From positions 562,586 through 626,585 of the forward strand of contig BCIX01000004.1 in the NCBI GenBank assembly GCA_001600095.1: a DNA stretch of 64,000 bases. Direction: 5' to 3'. This DNA is from Bullera alba. Its lineage: Eukaryota > Basidiomycota > Tremellomycetes > Tremellales > Bulleraceae. This document shows, piece after piece, positions 21,556-33,647 of the stretch. The notes below the pieces were generated by a model, which was not told the origin of the DNA, did no database searches, and worked only from the letters and a program-made list of their open reading frames with translations. Position 1 is the first letter of the stretch; every line of letters starts with the position of its first letter. The translations under genes were made by a program, and so were the position numbers.

Positions 21556-24500
21556 CTACATCAACGTCGAGAATCTCTCGATCGCTTGTCGCAGAGTCTC
21601 AATCTCGGCCTCGATCTTGTCCATCTATCAAAGCTCGATCAGCTGATTGCCGGCACAATACGTATGCCAGCTCATCTCTCACCTTCTCGATGTTGCCGGC
21701 CCTGACATCCTCTTTGATAGTCGTCTCGTAGTTTGGAATAGACATCTGTTTCGCCAACTTGTCCTTGTTGGACTGAGCTAGTGCAGTCTTCTTCTCCAGC
21801 TTGTTGATTTCCGACTGCGCATCGACCTTGCCCTATTCTGAGGTCAGCAAGGCACCCCGGTGTCAAATCCTATGACTCACCTGGACGGGGATATGGACGT
21901 TGATGTCAGCAGTGACGACCTCTGTGCCGCATCCCTGAGGGACCTCGCTGTCATCGGCAATGAACTTGCACGTTCCGGCGCCCTTTGTCAAAGCAATGAT
22001 AATGGGCTCTTGGCTCTGGAACAAGGCTTTGTGCTCTGGCTTCTTCGTCTGGATGATGACTTTATTCGAAGTCAGCTCGTTGCCTGGCCAGACGTGAAAG
22101 CTGAACCCACCGGTGATCTTGTCCTCGATCGTCTTGCCGTTGGTGGGCAGGTTGTACATTCCAACAATAGATCGCGCAGCTTTGATACACTCGACAGTCA
22201 GGTCAAAGTCGGCTTCGGCCTGAGGGAAGTTTTGCTCGGGGATCTGTATTTGGCGATATCAGCTCATCACAGCGTTTCATCGACTTAATCAAGTAGGCAG
22301 TACTCACCGACTCAGGGAAAGCGGCAATCATGATACTCTCGCAAGTGTCTTCCGGCCTTCTGGGCAGACGCTGCCATAGGTCTTCGGTGACATATGGCAT
22401 GAACGGATGCAACAGCTTCAATCCACCTTCCAAACACGTGTACAGCGTGTTCTGCGCAGAGACCTTTTCGCCAGACTCAGTATTCGTCTCGAAGAGAGGC
22501 TTGGTAGCCTCGATGAAGACGTCGCACAGATCGTGCAGGAAGAACGAGTACGCAGCGTTGGAAGCCTCGGCGAAGTCTCGGGCCTCTAGGTTGTCGTTGA
22601 CGGCGGCAGAGGCGACGTTGAGCTTGTGGAACAGCCACTGCTCGACGACGGACTCGTTTCCGGTGGGCTAGATAGACGTCAGCTGGTTCCTCTGTTGCAA
22701 TGATATCTCGACGAGGGTGGTTAGCTGGATGGCTCTTCCACTCACCAAGCCGGACTTGTTGGGGACGAAATTGCTCTCTTGTCTGACACCTTCCAAGTTG
22801 ACAAGGTCCATTCGGAAGAGGCAGAATTTCGTCGCGTTCCACAGCTTGTTGCAGAACTTTCGGTGACCCTCAACTCGGCCGATCTCCATGTTGATATCTC
22901 GACCTGATGCCAAATCATCAGTTCATTTCCTCGTCACGTCGCTCGATCCAGGATGAAGAAGGATCACTCACCGCCCGAAGTCAAGTTGCAGAGGGTGAAT
23001 CGTAGAGCATCGGTTCCACACTGTGGGATACCCTTTGGATACAGCTTCTTCTGACCTTCCTCCGCTTTGATGATCTCCTTCTCGGGCAGATTACCCATTC
23101 GCAGATCAGCGTGCAGCTTCTGCAGATTCTGTCCGGTGATGATATCCGTCGGGTCGATGACGTTTCCGAGCGACTTTGACATTTTCCTTCCGTACGCATC
23201 TCTGACCATGGGGTGACAGTAGACCTGCTTGAACGGCATCTTGTCTGTCAACGTGTTGCCGAAGAAGACCATTCGGGCGACCCAGAAGAAGATGATGTCC
23301 CACCCGGTCTCGAGCACAGAGTTGGGGTAGAAGTGTTCCATGTCGGGTGTCTAGACAAGTGCGTTAGCAACGAAACACAGCCCCAAGGACAATCATCAGT
23401 CACCTTTTCTGGCCAGCCCATTGTCGAGAATGGCCAAAGACCGGACGAGAACCACGTATCCAAGACATCCTCATCCTGTTCCAGGGTGTACGCCTTGCCA
23501 CCAGCTCGCTTCTTGGCCTCGACCTCGGCCTCTTCTAGCGATCTGGCGACAATCCAGCTGCGCTCCTCAGACGTCTATAACAGAAATAGCCTGTGTCAGT
23601 ACGTATAATTTGGTACAACGCATGTACTCACGTCGACCGCTTCACCGTCATACTTGATCAGGTAAGCTGGGCATCGGTGACCCCACCATAGTTGTCGGGA
23701 GATACACCAATCCTGCATGTTCTCCATCCATCGGACCCAGTCATTTGCCGAGGACTTTGGCTTGATCTCCAGCTCTCCGGCTCTCGTTCGCTGTGCCCGA
23801 CATCAGCCACAACCCGATGTCATGCGGATCATGTGAACTCACTCTCAGGGCATCCTCGGCCATTGGCTTGCAGCTGACCCACCACTGTGGCTTGAGGATC
23901 TGTTCGACGACATCACCACTTCGCCTAAGAGAGATCTGTCAGTATATGGCGGAAGCTTGACTAAACTATGGGACTTACGAGCAGATTGGGATTTGCATCT
24001 CGTTGTCCTTGGCCTCGACGTAGAGACCCTTGTCCTTGAGCGCTTGTAGAATGGCATTCCTCACGTGGAATCGTTTCATGCCCTAGCCGGCGTATCCGCG
24101 TGAGTATGGATCATCATCGACAAGCGAGGGAGGAAGTCACGCCCACCTTGTACTCTCCCGCATTCTCATTGTAGGTTCCGTCGTCGTTCATCAGGTTGAT
24201 GAATTCTAGGTTGTTCCTCTTTGCACACTCGTAATCGTTGGGGTCGTGGGCGGGCGTGATCTTTACGGCACCCGTACCAAACTCCATGTCGACGGTGATA
24301 GCATCGGTGACAATGGGTATTCTTCGGTTGACGAATGGGTGAACTGCGAACTTGCCGTGGAGGTGCTTGTACCTCTCGTCGTCGGGGTGCACGGCGATGG
24401 CTGTGTCTCCCAGCATGGTCTCCGGACGGGTAGTCGCGACAATGATCTTCTCGTCTAAGCCAGTCTGCATCAGCTCTGTACCACTTTCCTCAAGGTCAGC

Positions 24501-25938
24501 AGACCCACCAGAGTTCTCGATTGGGTAGGCGAAGGAAGTGATCACACCAAACTCGAATCGTTCTTTGGCATCGTAGCCTTTTACGTTCATCAGAGTTCGG
24601 CCAGTCAGAGGTAATTGATCGACCTGAGGGTAGATCAGTCAATTAACTCCTCTGCAGCTCGAATACAGCTTCCTTTGCCTACTCACCTCCAGATTGGACA
24701 AACTCGTATTCAGGTAGACACACCAGTTGACAAGTCTGTTTGCACGGTACAATAGGCCCTTCTCGTGCAACTGACAGAAAGCCTCCTTGACACCTGTGCT
24801 TAATCTCTGCCAGTATGTCAGTTCCTCTTTCTCCACCTATGCTCGCATTCTCACCTCGTCCATGGTGAAGGCGACTCGGTCCCAGTCGAACGATCCTCCG
24901 AGTCTCTGCATCTGGGCGGTGATCTTCTCTTGGTACCTGAGTCTGAATCAGCTCCAGTCTTTGATGCATTCTGAATGCACGTACTGGCCCTTCCACTCCC
25001 AGACTTTCTCGAGGAACTTCTCTCGTCCGTAGTGATGTCTGCCATGTCCCTCGTTCTTGATCAATCTCTGCTCAACAACGGCCTGAGTGGCGATACCGGC
25101 GTGGTCGTAACCCGGGAGCCAAAGGACAGTGTAGCCGGACATTCTCTTCCATCGTATCAGAGCGTCCTCGATCGAGACGGTCAGAGCGTGACCAATGTGC
25201 AGGTTTCCAGTGACGTTGGGAGGTGGGAAGGCTATGCTGAAAGTGCCCTTGGGCAAGGGTTTTCCATCTTTGCCATAGATTGGCTTGAAGAAGCCCTTCT
25301 TGTGCCACCAGTCGTAGTGAGCTGCCTCAACTTGCATGGGATCGTATCCCGTCGAAGGAAGGTTGCCGGAGACATCTAGGCGATGTCAGGTCCATTACAT
25401 TGGGCCAGACGGCTCCGTATGGACTCACCCTTCTTCTCTCCCTTGGGTGTGGTGTTGACCCATTCCTCTACCGGAGCTACCTCTTTCTTCTCCTTCTCCT
25501 TCTTGTCTTTCTTCGGCACGACCGGCGCTGCGGTGGCCTGCTTGACAGCCGCTTTGGCTAATCTCTCCAAGCGCTTGGCCTCCTTCTTGGCTGCACTCCG
25601 AGCATCAGTACACTACTAAATCCAAATAGCCTCCGCTCATCCTCACCTCCTTTCTTTGACTTCTCTGCTCCGTCCTCGGCACCCTCGGCTTCAGCGGGGT
25701 TGGCAGCCGACTCATCGGCGACTTTAGCCTGCTCCGCTGGAGGAGCCTCAGCGGCGGGTTGGGTAGCCTCCGTAGACATCTTTCTAAGACTAAAGGATGT
25801 AGGCGAGCGTCTGAAAGCGGTTTGCGCGATAGTGTTCCTACTTGGGATGCGAGTAGGTCGACAGATGTAGGTCCGGTTCAAGATCTGAGATTGAGGTTGG
25901 ATGCACTGTTGAAATCCTCGTATCTGCCTTTTGAGCAT
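21556..25938 (-). CDS. VAS1: Valyl-tRNA synthetase, dual mitochondrial/cytosolic (copy 1)
   Basis: This class I synthetase charges tRNA-Val. The first ATG (25938) gives a 53-residue extension with 11 Lys/Arg and no Asp/Glu ([20 protein letters not shown]...), a typical mitochondrial presequence. A second in-frame ATG at 25779 ([11 protein letters not shown]) starts the cytosolic form. Yeast VAS1 likewise makes both forms from one gene. Then follow a Lys-rich appendix ([12 protein letters not shown]), [12 protein letters not shown] (HIGH signature), the CP1 editing domain ([31 protein letters not shown]), [45 protein letters not shown] (KMSKS), an anticodon-binding helical domain ([13 protein letters not shown]) and a C-terminal coiled coil ending [11 protein letters not shown]. 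An intron-like 54-nt segment is given separately. A second full copy lies at 28725-32940 in the opposite orientation. Confidence 0.95.
24455..24508 (-). other. 54-nt in-frame intron with weak donor in VAS1 copy 1
   Basis: The segment starts GTGGGT, has a CTGAT branch and ends TTAG. It has no stop codon and is a multiple of three. Removing it joins IENS to [12 protein letters not shown], as in other valyl-tRNA synthetases. Copy 2 has an intron of exactly 54 nt at the same place (30005-30058) with a strong GTGAGT donor and in-frame stops. If retained in copy 1 it would insert 18 residues just before the editing domain. Confidence 0.6.
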
Positions 25939-26333
25939 GCAGCACCCCTGATTTTCGACTCGAGTCTCCTGGTCGTGCTTGTCTCAGTCGGAAAGGTTGA
26001 TCTGTTGCTACTGCTCTGGTTTAACTTCGCTCGACCTGGTCTTGCTCGAGTCGATGAGGTCCGATGGACGTTTCAGCTTTGGACTTTGGGGACGAGTTAG
26101 ATTTGATTCCGGTGTGTGAAACAGGATGAGGTGGCATTTTACTACCGCCCTCCACCGGCAACCGTCGCGTTATGACCGCTCTTATTGTCGACGTCAACTC
26201 GGGCAGAGTGCTTGAGCATTTGTTGAGCATCCATAAGTCAACTTGAAGTCAACCCACATAGCGCTCGTAGCTGAAGGTACAGAGCAGAAGTAGCGCGAGC
26301 ATCAACACCGCATATCACCTCAGCGTTGGCACC
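25939..26333. promoter_or_regulatory. Shared divergent promoter of VAS1 copy 1 and AP-2 mu
   Basis: 395 bases between two outward-facing start codons. No exon is apparent. It holds the promoters of both genes; I see no distinctive site. Confidence 0.45.
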
Positions 26334-28338
26334 ATGATCTCCGTGAGTTAGCTCACAGGAGTACCATCGAGTAAAGCTAAACACTCATGCAGGCCTTCTT
26401 CATCTTCAACCAAAAGGGCGAGGTGAGCTATATCAGCGGGACTCACATGATGAGGGCTGAAGTAGTATAGGTTCTGATATCCCGTCTCTTCCGGACAGAT
26501 CTCAAGTGGGTCTTCAAGACAGATAGCTGTTTCCAAACCAGACGATAGCTGACCGGAGTGACCTCTTCCATTAGACGGTCAATCTCAGACGTATTCAGGA
26601 TACAGGTCATCTCCAACCCGGATGTACGGTCGCCAATCATCACCCTCGGCTCGACGTCCTTCTTCCACGTGAGGATCAATAATGTCTACATTGTCGGCGT
26701 GACCAAGTGAGCCATCTTTCCGTCACTATCCCCCAAAACTTGTGACCTTACCGGCCGGAAGGGTGTTGACATTTGGTACAGGTGTAATGCCTCTGCGGCG
26801 CTGGTGTTCGAGTTCCTGTATCGATTCGTACAGATCTCCAGAGCCTACTTTGGCAAATTGGACGAGGAGAGCGTGAAGAACAACTTCGTCCTGATATACG
26901 AGCTGCTAGATGGTAAGCGATCTACAGGCCTTCCTCAAGAGGCGTTCGGCCAGAGAGACTCCGCTCTTGCTCCCATACTGATTCTGACTGCAGAGATCCT
27001 CGACTTTGGTTACCCTCAAAACTCCGAGATTGACACGCTTAAGATGTACATCACCACCGAGAGCATCAAGTCGGAAATGGCTGTGGTGAGTCACCTCAAG
27101 GTCCTTCCTTCTCAGTCAAGCCACTGACACCCAGGTTCCAGCGAGAAGACTCGTCGAAAATCACAATACAGGCCACCGGAGCGACTTCGTGGAGACGGTC
27201 GGACGTCAAATACAGGAAAAACGAGGCGTTTGTGGATGTCATTGAGACTGTTAACATGTTGATGAGCAAGGAAGGTAAGTCAGCTCGTCGAAATTGCTTT
27301 CAGTGAGAGCCGCATGAAGCTGATTCTCCGTATCTCTAGGCTCTGTGCTCCGTGCAGATGTCGACGGGCAGATTATGATGCGAGCGTACCTCAGTGGGAC
27401 GCCGGAGTGCAAGTTTGGTCTAAACGACAAGCTCGTTCTGCAGAAGAGGTGAGATTAGCTGCTACACCCTCCTGCGACGGGAAACAGCTGACTCCGGATA
27501 CAGTCGCGACACCAGCACTCCTCGGTCGGAAGACGCGGTGGAGCTCGACGATTGCCAGTTCCACCAGTGTGTGAGATTGGGCAAATTCGACACGGACCGC
27601 TCAATCTCGTTCATACCCCCCGATGGCGAGTTCGAGCTGATGAAGTGAGTATCAACCTGCACTGACCGGCTGCAATCTGAGCTGAATGCTTGCATCAGGT
27701 ACCGGTCGACATCCAATATCAACCTCCCGTTCAGACTGCAGACGCACGTCACGGAGCCTACGAAATCCCGAGTCGAGTATACGATACATCTCAAAGCGGC
27801 GTTTGATTCAAAACTCAATGCCAACAATGTCATCCTCAAAATCCCCACACCGCTGAATACCACGAGCGTCAACACCAAGGTCGGAATCGGAAAGGCGAAA
27901 TACGTCCCAGGGGAGAATATCATCATCTGGAAGTGAGTTCATTTCCTGATGTGTTGGCCTCCTGGGGTATCCTAATCTGGACCTCCTAGGATACCCCGAA
28001 TGCAGGGAGCTCAGGAATGCACTCTGACAGCAGAAGCGGATCTGGCTTTGACAACACATAGACAACCGTGGTCCAGACCGCCGATTCAGGTCGACTTCTC
28101 CGGTGAGTAGCTGTCCACTGTTGTCCCCATTGTCGCACCAGCTAATTGATCTACAGTGGTCATGTTCACGGCGTCGGGTCTGCTGGTCCGGTTCTTGAAG
28201 GTGTTTGAGAAGTCGGGCTACCAATCGGTAAAATGGGTTAGGTATCTGAGTAAAGCGAATGGGTCGTATCAAATCAGGGTGAGTACTCGCAAGCTTTTCA
28301 GTCAGTGGCAGCGGCGCTGACGAGGGGCTCAGTTTTAG
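26334..28338 (+). CDS. APM4: AP-2 clathrin adaptor complex, mu (medium) subunit
   Basis: The mu subunit of the plasma-membrane clathrin adaptor recognises YxxPhi cargo and PIP2. The first exon is only three codons (ATGATCTCC), followed by [20 protein letters not shown], the longin-like N-terminal domain ([38 protein letters not shown]). The linker reads [20 protein letters not shown], a clear AP-2 mu signature. The mu homology domain follows: [51 protein letters not shown], and a last exon giving the ending SYQIRF with the stop at 28336-28338. The length, about 430 residues, is normal. It sits between the two valyl-tRNA synthetase copies. Confidence 0.94.
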
Positions 28339-28724
28339 TGTTGTGTATTCTAGATCATCACGTTGTCACGATGCAGGATGATTCACGAATATTGTCCGAT
28401 AAGACAAACATTTATGCACCAGCGCTTACCGGCCCGAGGATATTGGGTGAAGCTGAACCGCCGCAGTGACGATCAGACCAACCGTTGATCGCGACCAGCT
28501 CCTTTCTGAAACACGAGTGGGGTCCTTTGACGAAATCGAGTCGATGAGCGAGTCGACAAAGATGCTCAAGAGGCGTTTGAGTGGACTCGAAACTGCATAC
28601 ATCGCCCATTGCGCATTTCCCCCAGGACATACTCGTACGCTTTCCAGCATACTTTGACATTGACGAGAGGTAGACTCTCTTCACCCAACTCCTAACGCCC
28701 TCCTACCTCCACACGCGTCAGAAG
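28339..28724. promoter_or_regulatory. Upstream region of the second valyl-tRNA synthetase
   Basis: 386 bases. Reading back in frame from the start at 28725 gives a TAG at 28671 and no intervening ATG, so no presequence is encoded directly upstream. An ACGCGT lies at 28713-28718, just before the start. Confidence 0.5.
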
Positions 28725-31700
28725 ATGTCGAAAGAAGGAAGCAATCCCGCCGCAGGGCTACCTCTGGCCAAGCAGGTCCAGTCCGCGCACGCAACCACTG
28801 CTTCTGGACCTATCGAAGCCGAGGGCAACGAGTGCGGTGCGGAGAGGTCGAAGAAAGCAGGTGAGCTGGCGTTAAATATACTTTGACAGCAAGGTTTTCT
28901 GACATTGAGAGTTTAGCTAAGAGAGAGGCAAAGCGATTGGAGAGATTGGCCAAAGCGGCCGTCAAGCAAGCTGCCACGGCGGTCGTTCATCCGAGGAAAG
29001 ACAAGAAGCAGAAAGAGAAGAAGGAGGTAGCTCCTGATGAGGAATGGGTCAACATCACGCCTAAGGGTGAAAAGAAAGGTAAATGACTCTCTGCCTCCAG
29101 CCTATTCAGAGCCTGACCCAAGTCCATTAGATGTCTCGGGTGATCTCCCTCTTATGGGCTACAACCCCACTCAAGTCGAGGCCGCTCATTACGACTGGTG
29201 GCAAAAAAAGGGCTTCTTCAAGCCAATCTATGGCAAAGATGGAAAACCCTTGCCGAAGGGCATCTTCAGTATCGTCTTCCCTCCGCCAAACGTCACTGGA
29301 AACCTGCATATCGGACACGCTCTGACTATCTCCCTCGAAGACGCTCTGATACGATGGAAGAGGATGTCTGGGTACACTGTCCTCTGGCTGCCGGGCTACG
29401 ACCACGCCGGGATTGCTACCCAGGCAGTCGTAGAGCAGAGGTTGATCAAGAATGAAGGGCATGGGAGGCATCACTACGGTAGGGAGAAGTTCCTCGAAAA
29501 GGTATGGCAGTGGAAAGACCAGTGAGTGCACCATAAGGATATCGCGGGCTTGAACTGATGGTATCTAGGTATCAAGATAAGATCACTGCGCAGATGAAAA
29601 GGCTAGGAGGGTCATTCGAATGGGATCGAGTCGCGTTCACTATGGACGAGGTGAGCCTGCAAGCCTTCAAACCGAAAGCAGAGACTGATATGCCAGCAGA
29701 ACTTGTGTACAGCTGTCAAAGAGGCTTTCTGCCAGCTCCATGAGAAGGGTCTGTTGTATCGCGCAAAAAGACTCGTCAACTGGTGTGTCTACCTAAACAC
29801 CAGCCTGTCTAACCTGGAGGTGAGTGTTTATGGGAAGCTGCGTCGTCACTCCTTCCATCGAGGCTCTCATCTGACTGATTCGCTTTCAGGTTGACCAAAT
29901 GCCTCTGCCTGGCCGCACGATGATGAAGGTCAAGGGCTACGACGCCACGGAAAGGTTCGAGTTCGGTGTCATTCACTCCTTCGCCTACCTCATCGAGAAC
30001 TCTGGTGAGTCTTGACAGCATATACATAGTGATATGAGACTGACATGGACTTCCCCAGACGAGAGGATTGTTGTCGCCACGACTCGACCCGAAACTATGC
30101 TCGGCGATACCGCCATTGCCGTCCACCCCGACGATGGGAGGTACAAGCATCTCCATGGAAAGTTCGCCGTTCATCCCTTCGTCAACCGGAGGATACCCAT
30201 TGTCACCGATGCCATCACCGTTGATATGGGGTTCGGTACGGGTGCGGTCAAGATCACGCCTGCCCACGATCCGGACGATTTCGAATGTGCAAAGAGGAAC
30301 AACCTAGAGGTTATTAACTTGATGAATGAAGATGGGACGTACAATGAGAATGCAGGACAATACAAGGTAAGTCCTGCAATTTGATGGCGCCAGAACGTTA
30401 GGTGCTAATGCGGATACTGCTAGGGAATGAAACGATTCCACGTAAGAGATGCAATTCTCCAAGCGCTCAAAGACAAGGGTCTCTACGTCGACGCCAAGGA
30501 TCATGAGATGCAGATCCCCATCTGCTCGTGAGTCGAGCCACCGCTTCCGTCTGCACCCAAGCTGACCTCGCACAGCCGGAGTGGAGACGTCGTCGAGCAA
30601 ATCCTCAAGCCACAGTGGTGGGTCAGCTGCAAGCCGATGGCTGAGGACGCTCTGCGAGTGAGCTATATCATCTCCACGACTTGCTGGATTAGCTGACGGC
30701 CACACTAGCGAACTCGCGCAGGTGAACTGGACATCAAGCCAAAGTCCTCGGCAAACGAATGGTTTCGATGGATGGAAAACATGCAGGACTGGTGCATCTC
30801 CCGACAACTATGGTGGGGCCATCGATGTCCCGCTTACCTGATCAAGTATGACGGCGAAGAGCCTGATGTGAGTGCGTGGCATGGCCCATTAAATCTGTAC
30901 TGACGACTTCGCGACGTTCCCAGACGTCCAAGGAGGAGAGCTGGATCGTAGCTCGATCACTCGAAGACGCCGAGGTAGAGGCGAAGCGAAGAGCTGGCGG
31001 GAGAGCGTACACTCTGGACCAGGACGAGGATGTCTTGGACACTTGGTTCTCGGCGGGTCTCTGGCCATTCGCCGCCATGGGCTGGCCGCAGAAGGTGGGC
31101 GACAAATGAGAGATCTTCTCAGGCATTGTACTGATTTCTGGCGTAGACTCCCGACCTGGACGACTTCTACCCCAATTCTGTGCTCGAGACTGGATGGGAC
31201 CTCCTGCCGTTTTGGGTCGCCCGAATGGTGTTCCTGGGCAACATCCTGACAGACAAGATGCCCTTTAAGCAAGTCTACTGCCATCCCATGGTCCGAGACG
31301 CCTACGGGAGGAAGATGTCAAAATCGCTCGGAAACGTCATCGACCCGACGGACGTCATCACCGGGCAAACTTTGGAGAAACTGCACAGCGATCTGAGACT
31401 CGGCAACCTCCCAGAGAAGGAGATCGTCAAGGCGGAACAAGGCCAGAAGAAGCTTTACCCAAAGGGTATCCCGCAGTGTGGAACCGATGCTTTGCGGTTC
31501 ACCCTCTGCAACTTGACCTCGGAAGGTGAGTAAATCATCGAGTCGTAGCAAGAGGACGTTGTAACTAACAGCATCTGATCAGGTCGAGATATGAACACGG
31601 AGATCGGCCGAGTCGAGGGCCATCGCAAGTTTTGCAACAAGTTATGGAACGCGACGAAATTTTGCCTCTTCCGAATGGACCTTGTCAACCTGGAGGGTGT

Positions 31701-32940
31701 CAGGCAAAAGAGCAATTTTGTCCCCAACATTTCGGGCTTGGTGAGTGAGGGGCGGTCAGGCGGATGGACAGAGTCTGAAAAACAGGGTTTGCCAGCTGAC
31801 GTCCTCTAGCCCACGGGGAAGGAGTCACTCGTCGAGCAGTGGCTATTCCACAAGCTCAATGTCGCCTCCGCCGCCGTCAAGGGGAATCTCAAGGCCCGAG
31901 AATTTGCCGAGGCTTCCACCGCCGCATATTCGTTCTTCCTACACGACCTGTGCGACGTATTCATCGAAGCTACCAAGCCGCTCTTCGAGACGAACACCGA
32001 GTCTGGTGAAAAGGTTTCTGCGCAAAACACGCTGTATACGTGTTTGGAAGCTGGATTGAAGCTGCTTCACCCGTTCATGCCATATGTCACGGAAGACTTG
32101 TGGCAGCGATTGCCCAGAAGGCCAGAGGATACTTGCGAGAGTATTATGATTTCTGCCTTTCCCGAGTCGGTGAGTCCGTCTTTGCGGGAGGACTTTGTTC
32201 ATTTCGCCTACTTGATCAAGTCAGGAAGTATGCTGATTTTATCTGTATAGATTCCCGAGCAAAACTCCCCTCGGGCCGAAGCCGAGTTTGATCTGATTGT
32301 CGAGTGTATCAAAGCCGCTCGATCCATCATTGGGATGTACAACCTTTCCACTAACGGCAAGATGATCGAGGACAAAATCACCGGTGGGTTCAGCTTCCAT
32401 GTATCTCCAGACATCGAGCTGAGTTTGGGTACAGTCATCATTCAGACGAAGAAGCCAGAGCTCAAAACGCTACTACAAAAGCAAGAGGCCATTATCATCG
32501 CTTTAACCAAAGGTGCCGGGACGTGCAAGATCATTGCCAATGACAGAGAGGTACCTCAGGGATGTGGCACAGTGGTTGTCACTGGAGACATCACCGTACA
32601 TGTCCCAGTCGAGGCGGGTGCTCTGTCCCGGATCTTCTTCGGCTTGCTGACCCAGTGAATAGGGCAAGGTCGATGCGCAGTCTGAGCTCAACAAGCTGGA
32701 GAAGAAAACTGCATTGGCGCAGTCCAACAAGGACAAATTGACAAAGCAAATGTCTATCCCCAACTACGAGACTGCCATCAAGGAGGACATCAGGGCCGGC
32801 AACTTCGAGAAGGTGAGAAACAGGCGACTTGGTGCTTACTTCTCCGAGTTCCGCTGACAAAGACTTGGTAGATTGCCAAACTTGAGGCTGAGATTGAGAT
32901 GCTGCGACAAGCGATTGAGAGATTCTCAACCTTGATGTAG
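28725..32940 (+). CDS. VAS1: Valyl-tRNA synthetase, second copy without mitochondrial presequence
   Basis: This is a full-length paralog of the gene at 21556-25938, in the opposite orientation. It starts [11 protein letters not shown], which is not presequence-like, so the product is probably cytosolic. All frames are intact across the introns I could check, and several introns sit at the same positions as in copy 1, so the duplication was at DNA level, not via mRNA. Present are [54 protein letters not shown] and a C-terminal [11 protein letters not shown]. It departs from copy 1 and from family consensus at [12 protein letters not shown] (copy 1 has GWDIIFFW; Pro codon 31207-31209), at MGFGTG (copy 1 has MEFGTG; Gly codon 30229-30231) and at HDPDDFE (copy 1 has HDPNDYE). 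It is either a specialised or a diverging enzyme; no inactivating lesion is seen. Confidence 0.92.
30005..30058 (+). other. 54-nt intron in the second valyl-tRNA synthetase
   Basis: It has a GTGAGT donor, a CTGAC branch and a CCCCAG acceptor. It matches in place and exact length the weak-donor segment of copy 1 at 24455-24508, but here contains in-frame stops and must be removed. Confidence 0.75.
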
Positions 32941-33647
32941 ATGACATGTGTCGCGCATTGCTACGAGATAAAGTGAGACTTGCGAACCGAGGCGTCGCTG
33001 GACTTCGGGTATGCAATGCACACATGTCAACGCCCAGATCTGGCGATGTGCAAAGTATCGGATGTGGTTCGTCGACGAGTAGCTGAGCTGCTGTGGCTCT
33101 CGGGCAGGGGATGATTTGTGAGTTCAGGAGAGTTGAGGAGTGTCTGACATCAGTAACCAGTGAAGTGTCTCACAATATCGGACAGTTGCCTGATCGGCGT
33201 AAAATACTGCGGGGCGCTCGTGCTGTGTGGGACTGCCACAGGCATCACTGACACAACGCTTCTCGATCCATCCTCAGCAAGCTCTCGGCAAACGAAACAT
33301 GTCGAGGACCATCCCCGGAATGGTGTAGCGCCTAGACCTAACACTGATTGAGCCCAAATGAAAGGATCAACGGCTTTCTGTTCATCAATTTAACCCTTGC
33401 CAGACGGGGATCTAAGGAAAGGATGTCAGCGACTCTGCAGTGTTATCGGTCAAACTAGGAGAACTCGAGTGTATGATCTATTGAGACCCGAGGCGACACG
33501 TCAAAGACTAGATACAATCAAGTCCAGGGTACTGACGTTCTACATTTACCAGAGTTCAAACTCTATCCGTCGTGTTGAAGGCTTTCCAAAGACCTTCAAG
33601 CTTCAGTCCCTCCGAGACATCGACTCAGTATTGTGTATTCAACACCG
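32941..33647. other. Intergenic region between valyl-tRNA synthetase copy 2 and the calpain-like gene
   Basis: 707 bases with no supported gene. It should hold the 3' end of the synthetase transcript and the promoter of the next gene. Confidence 0.45.
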
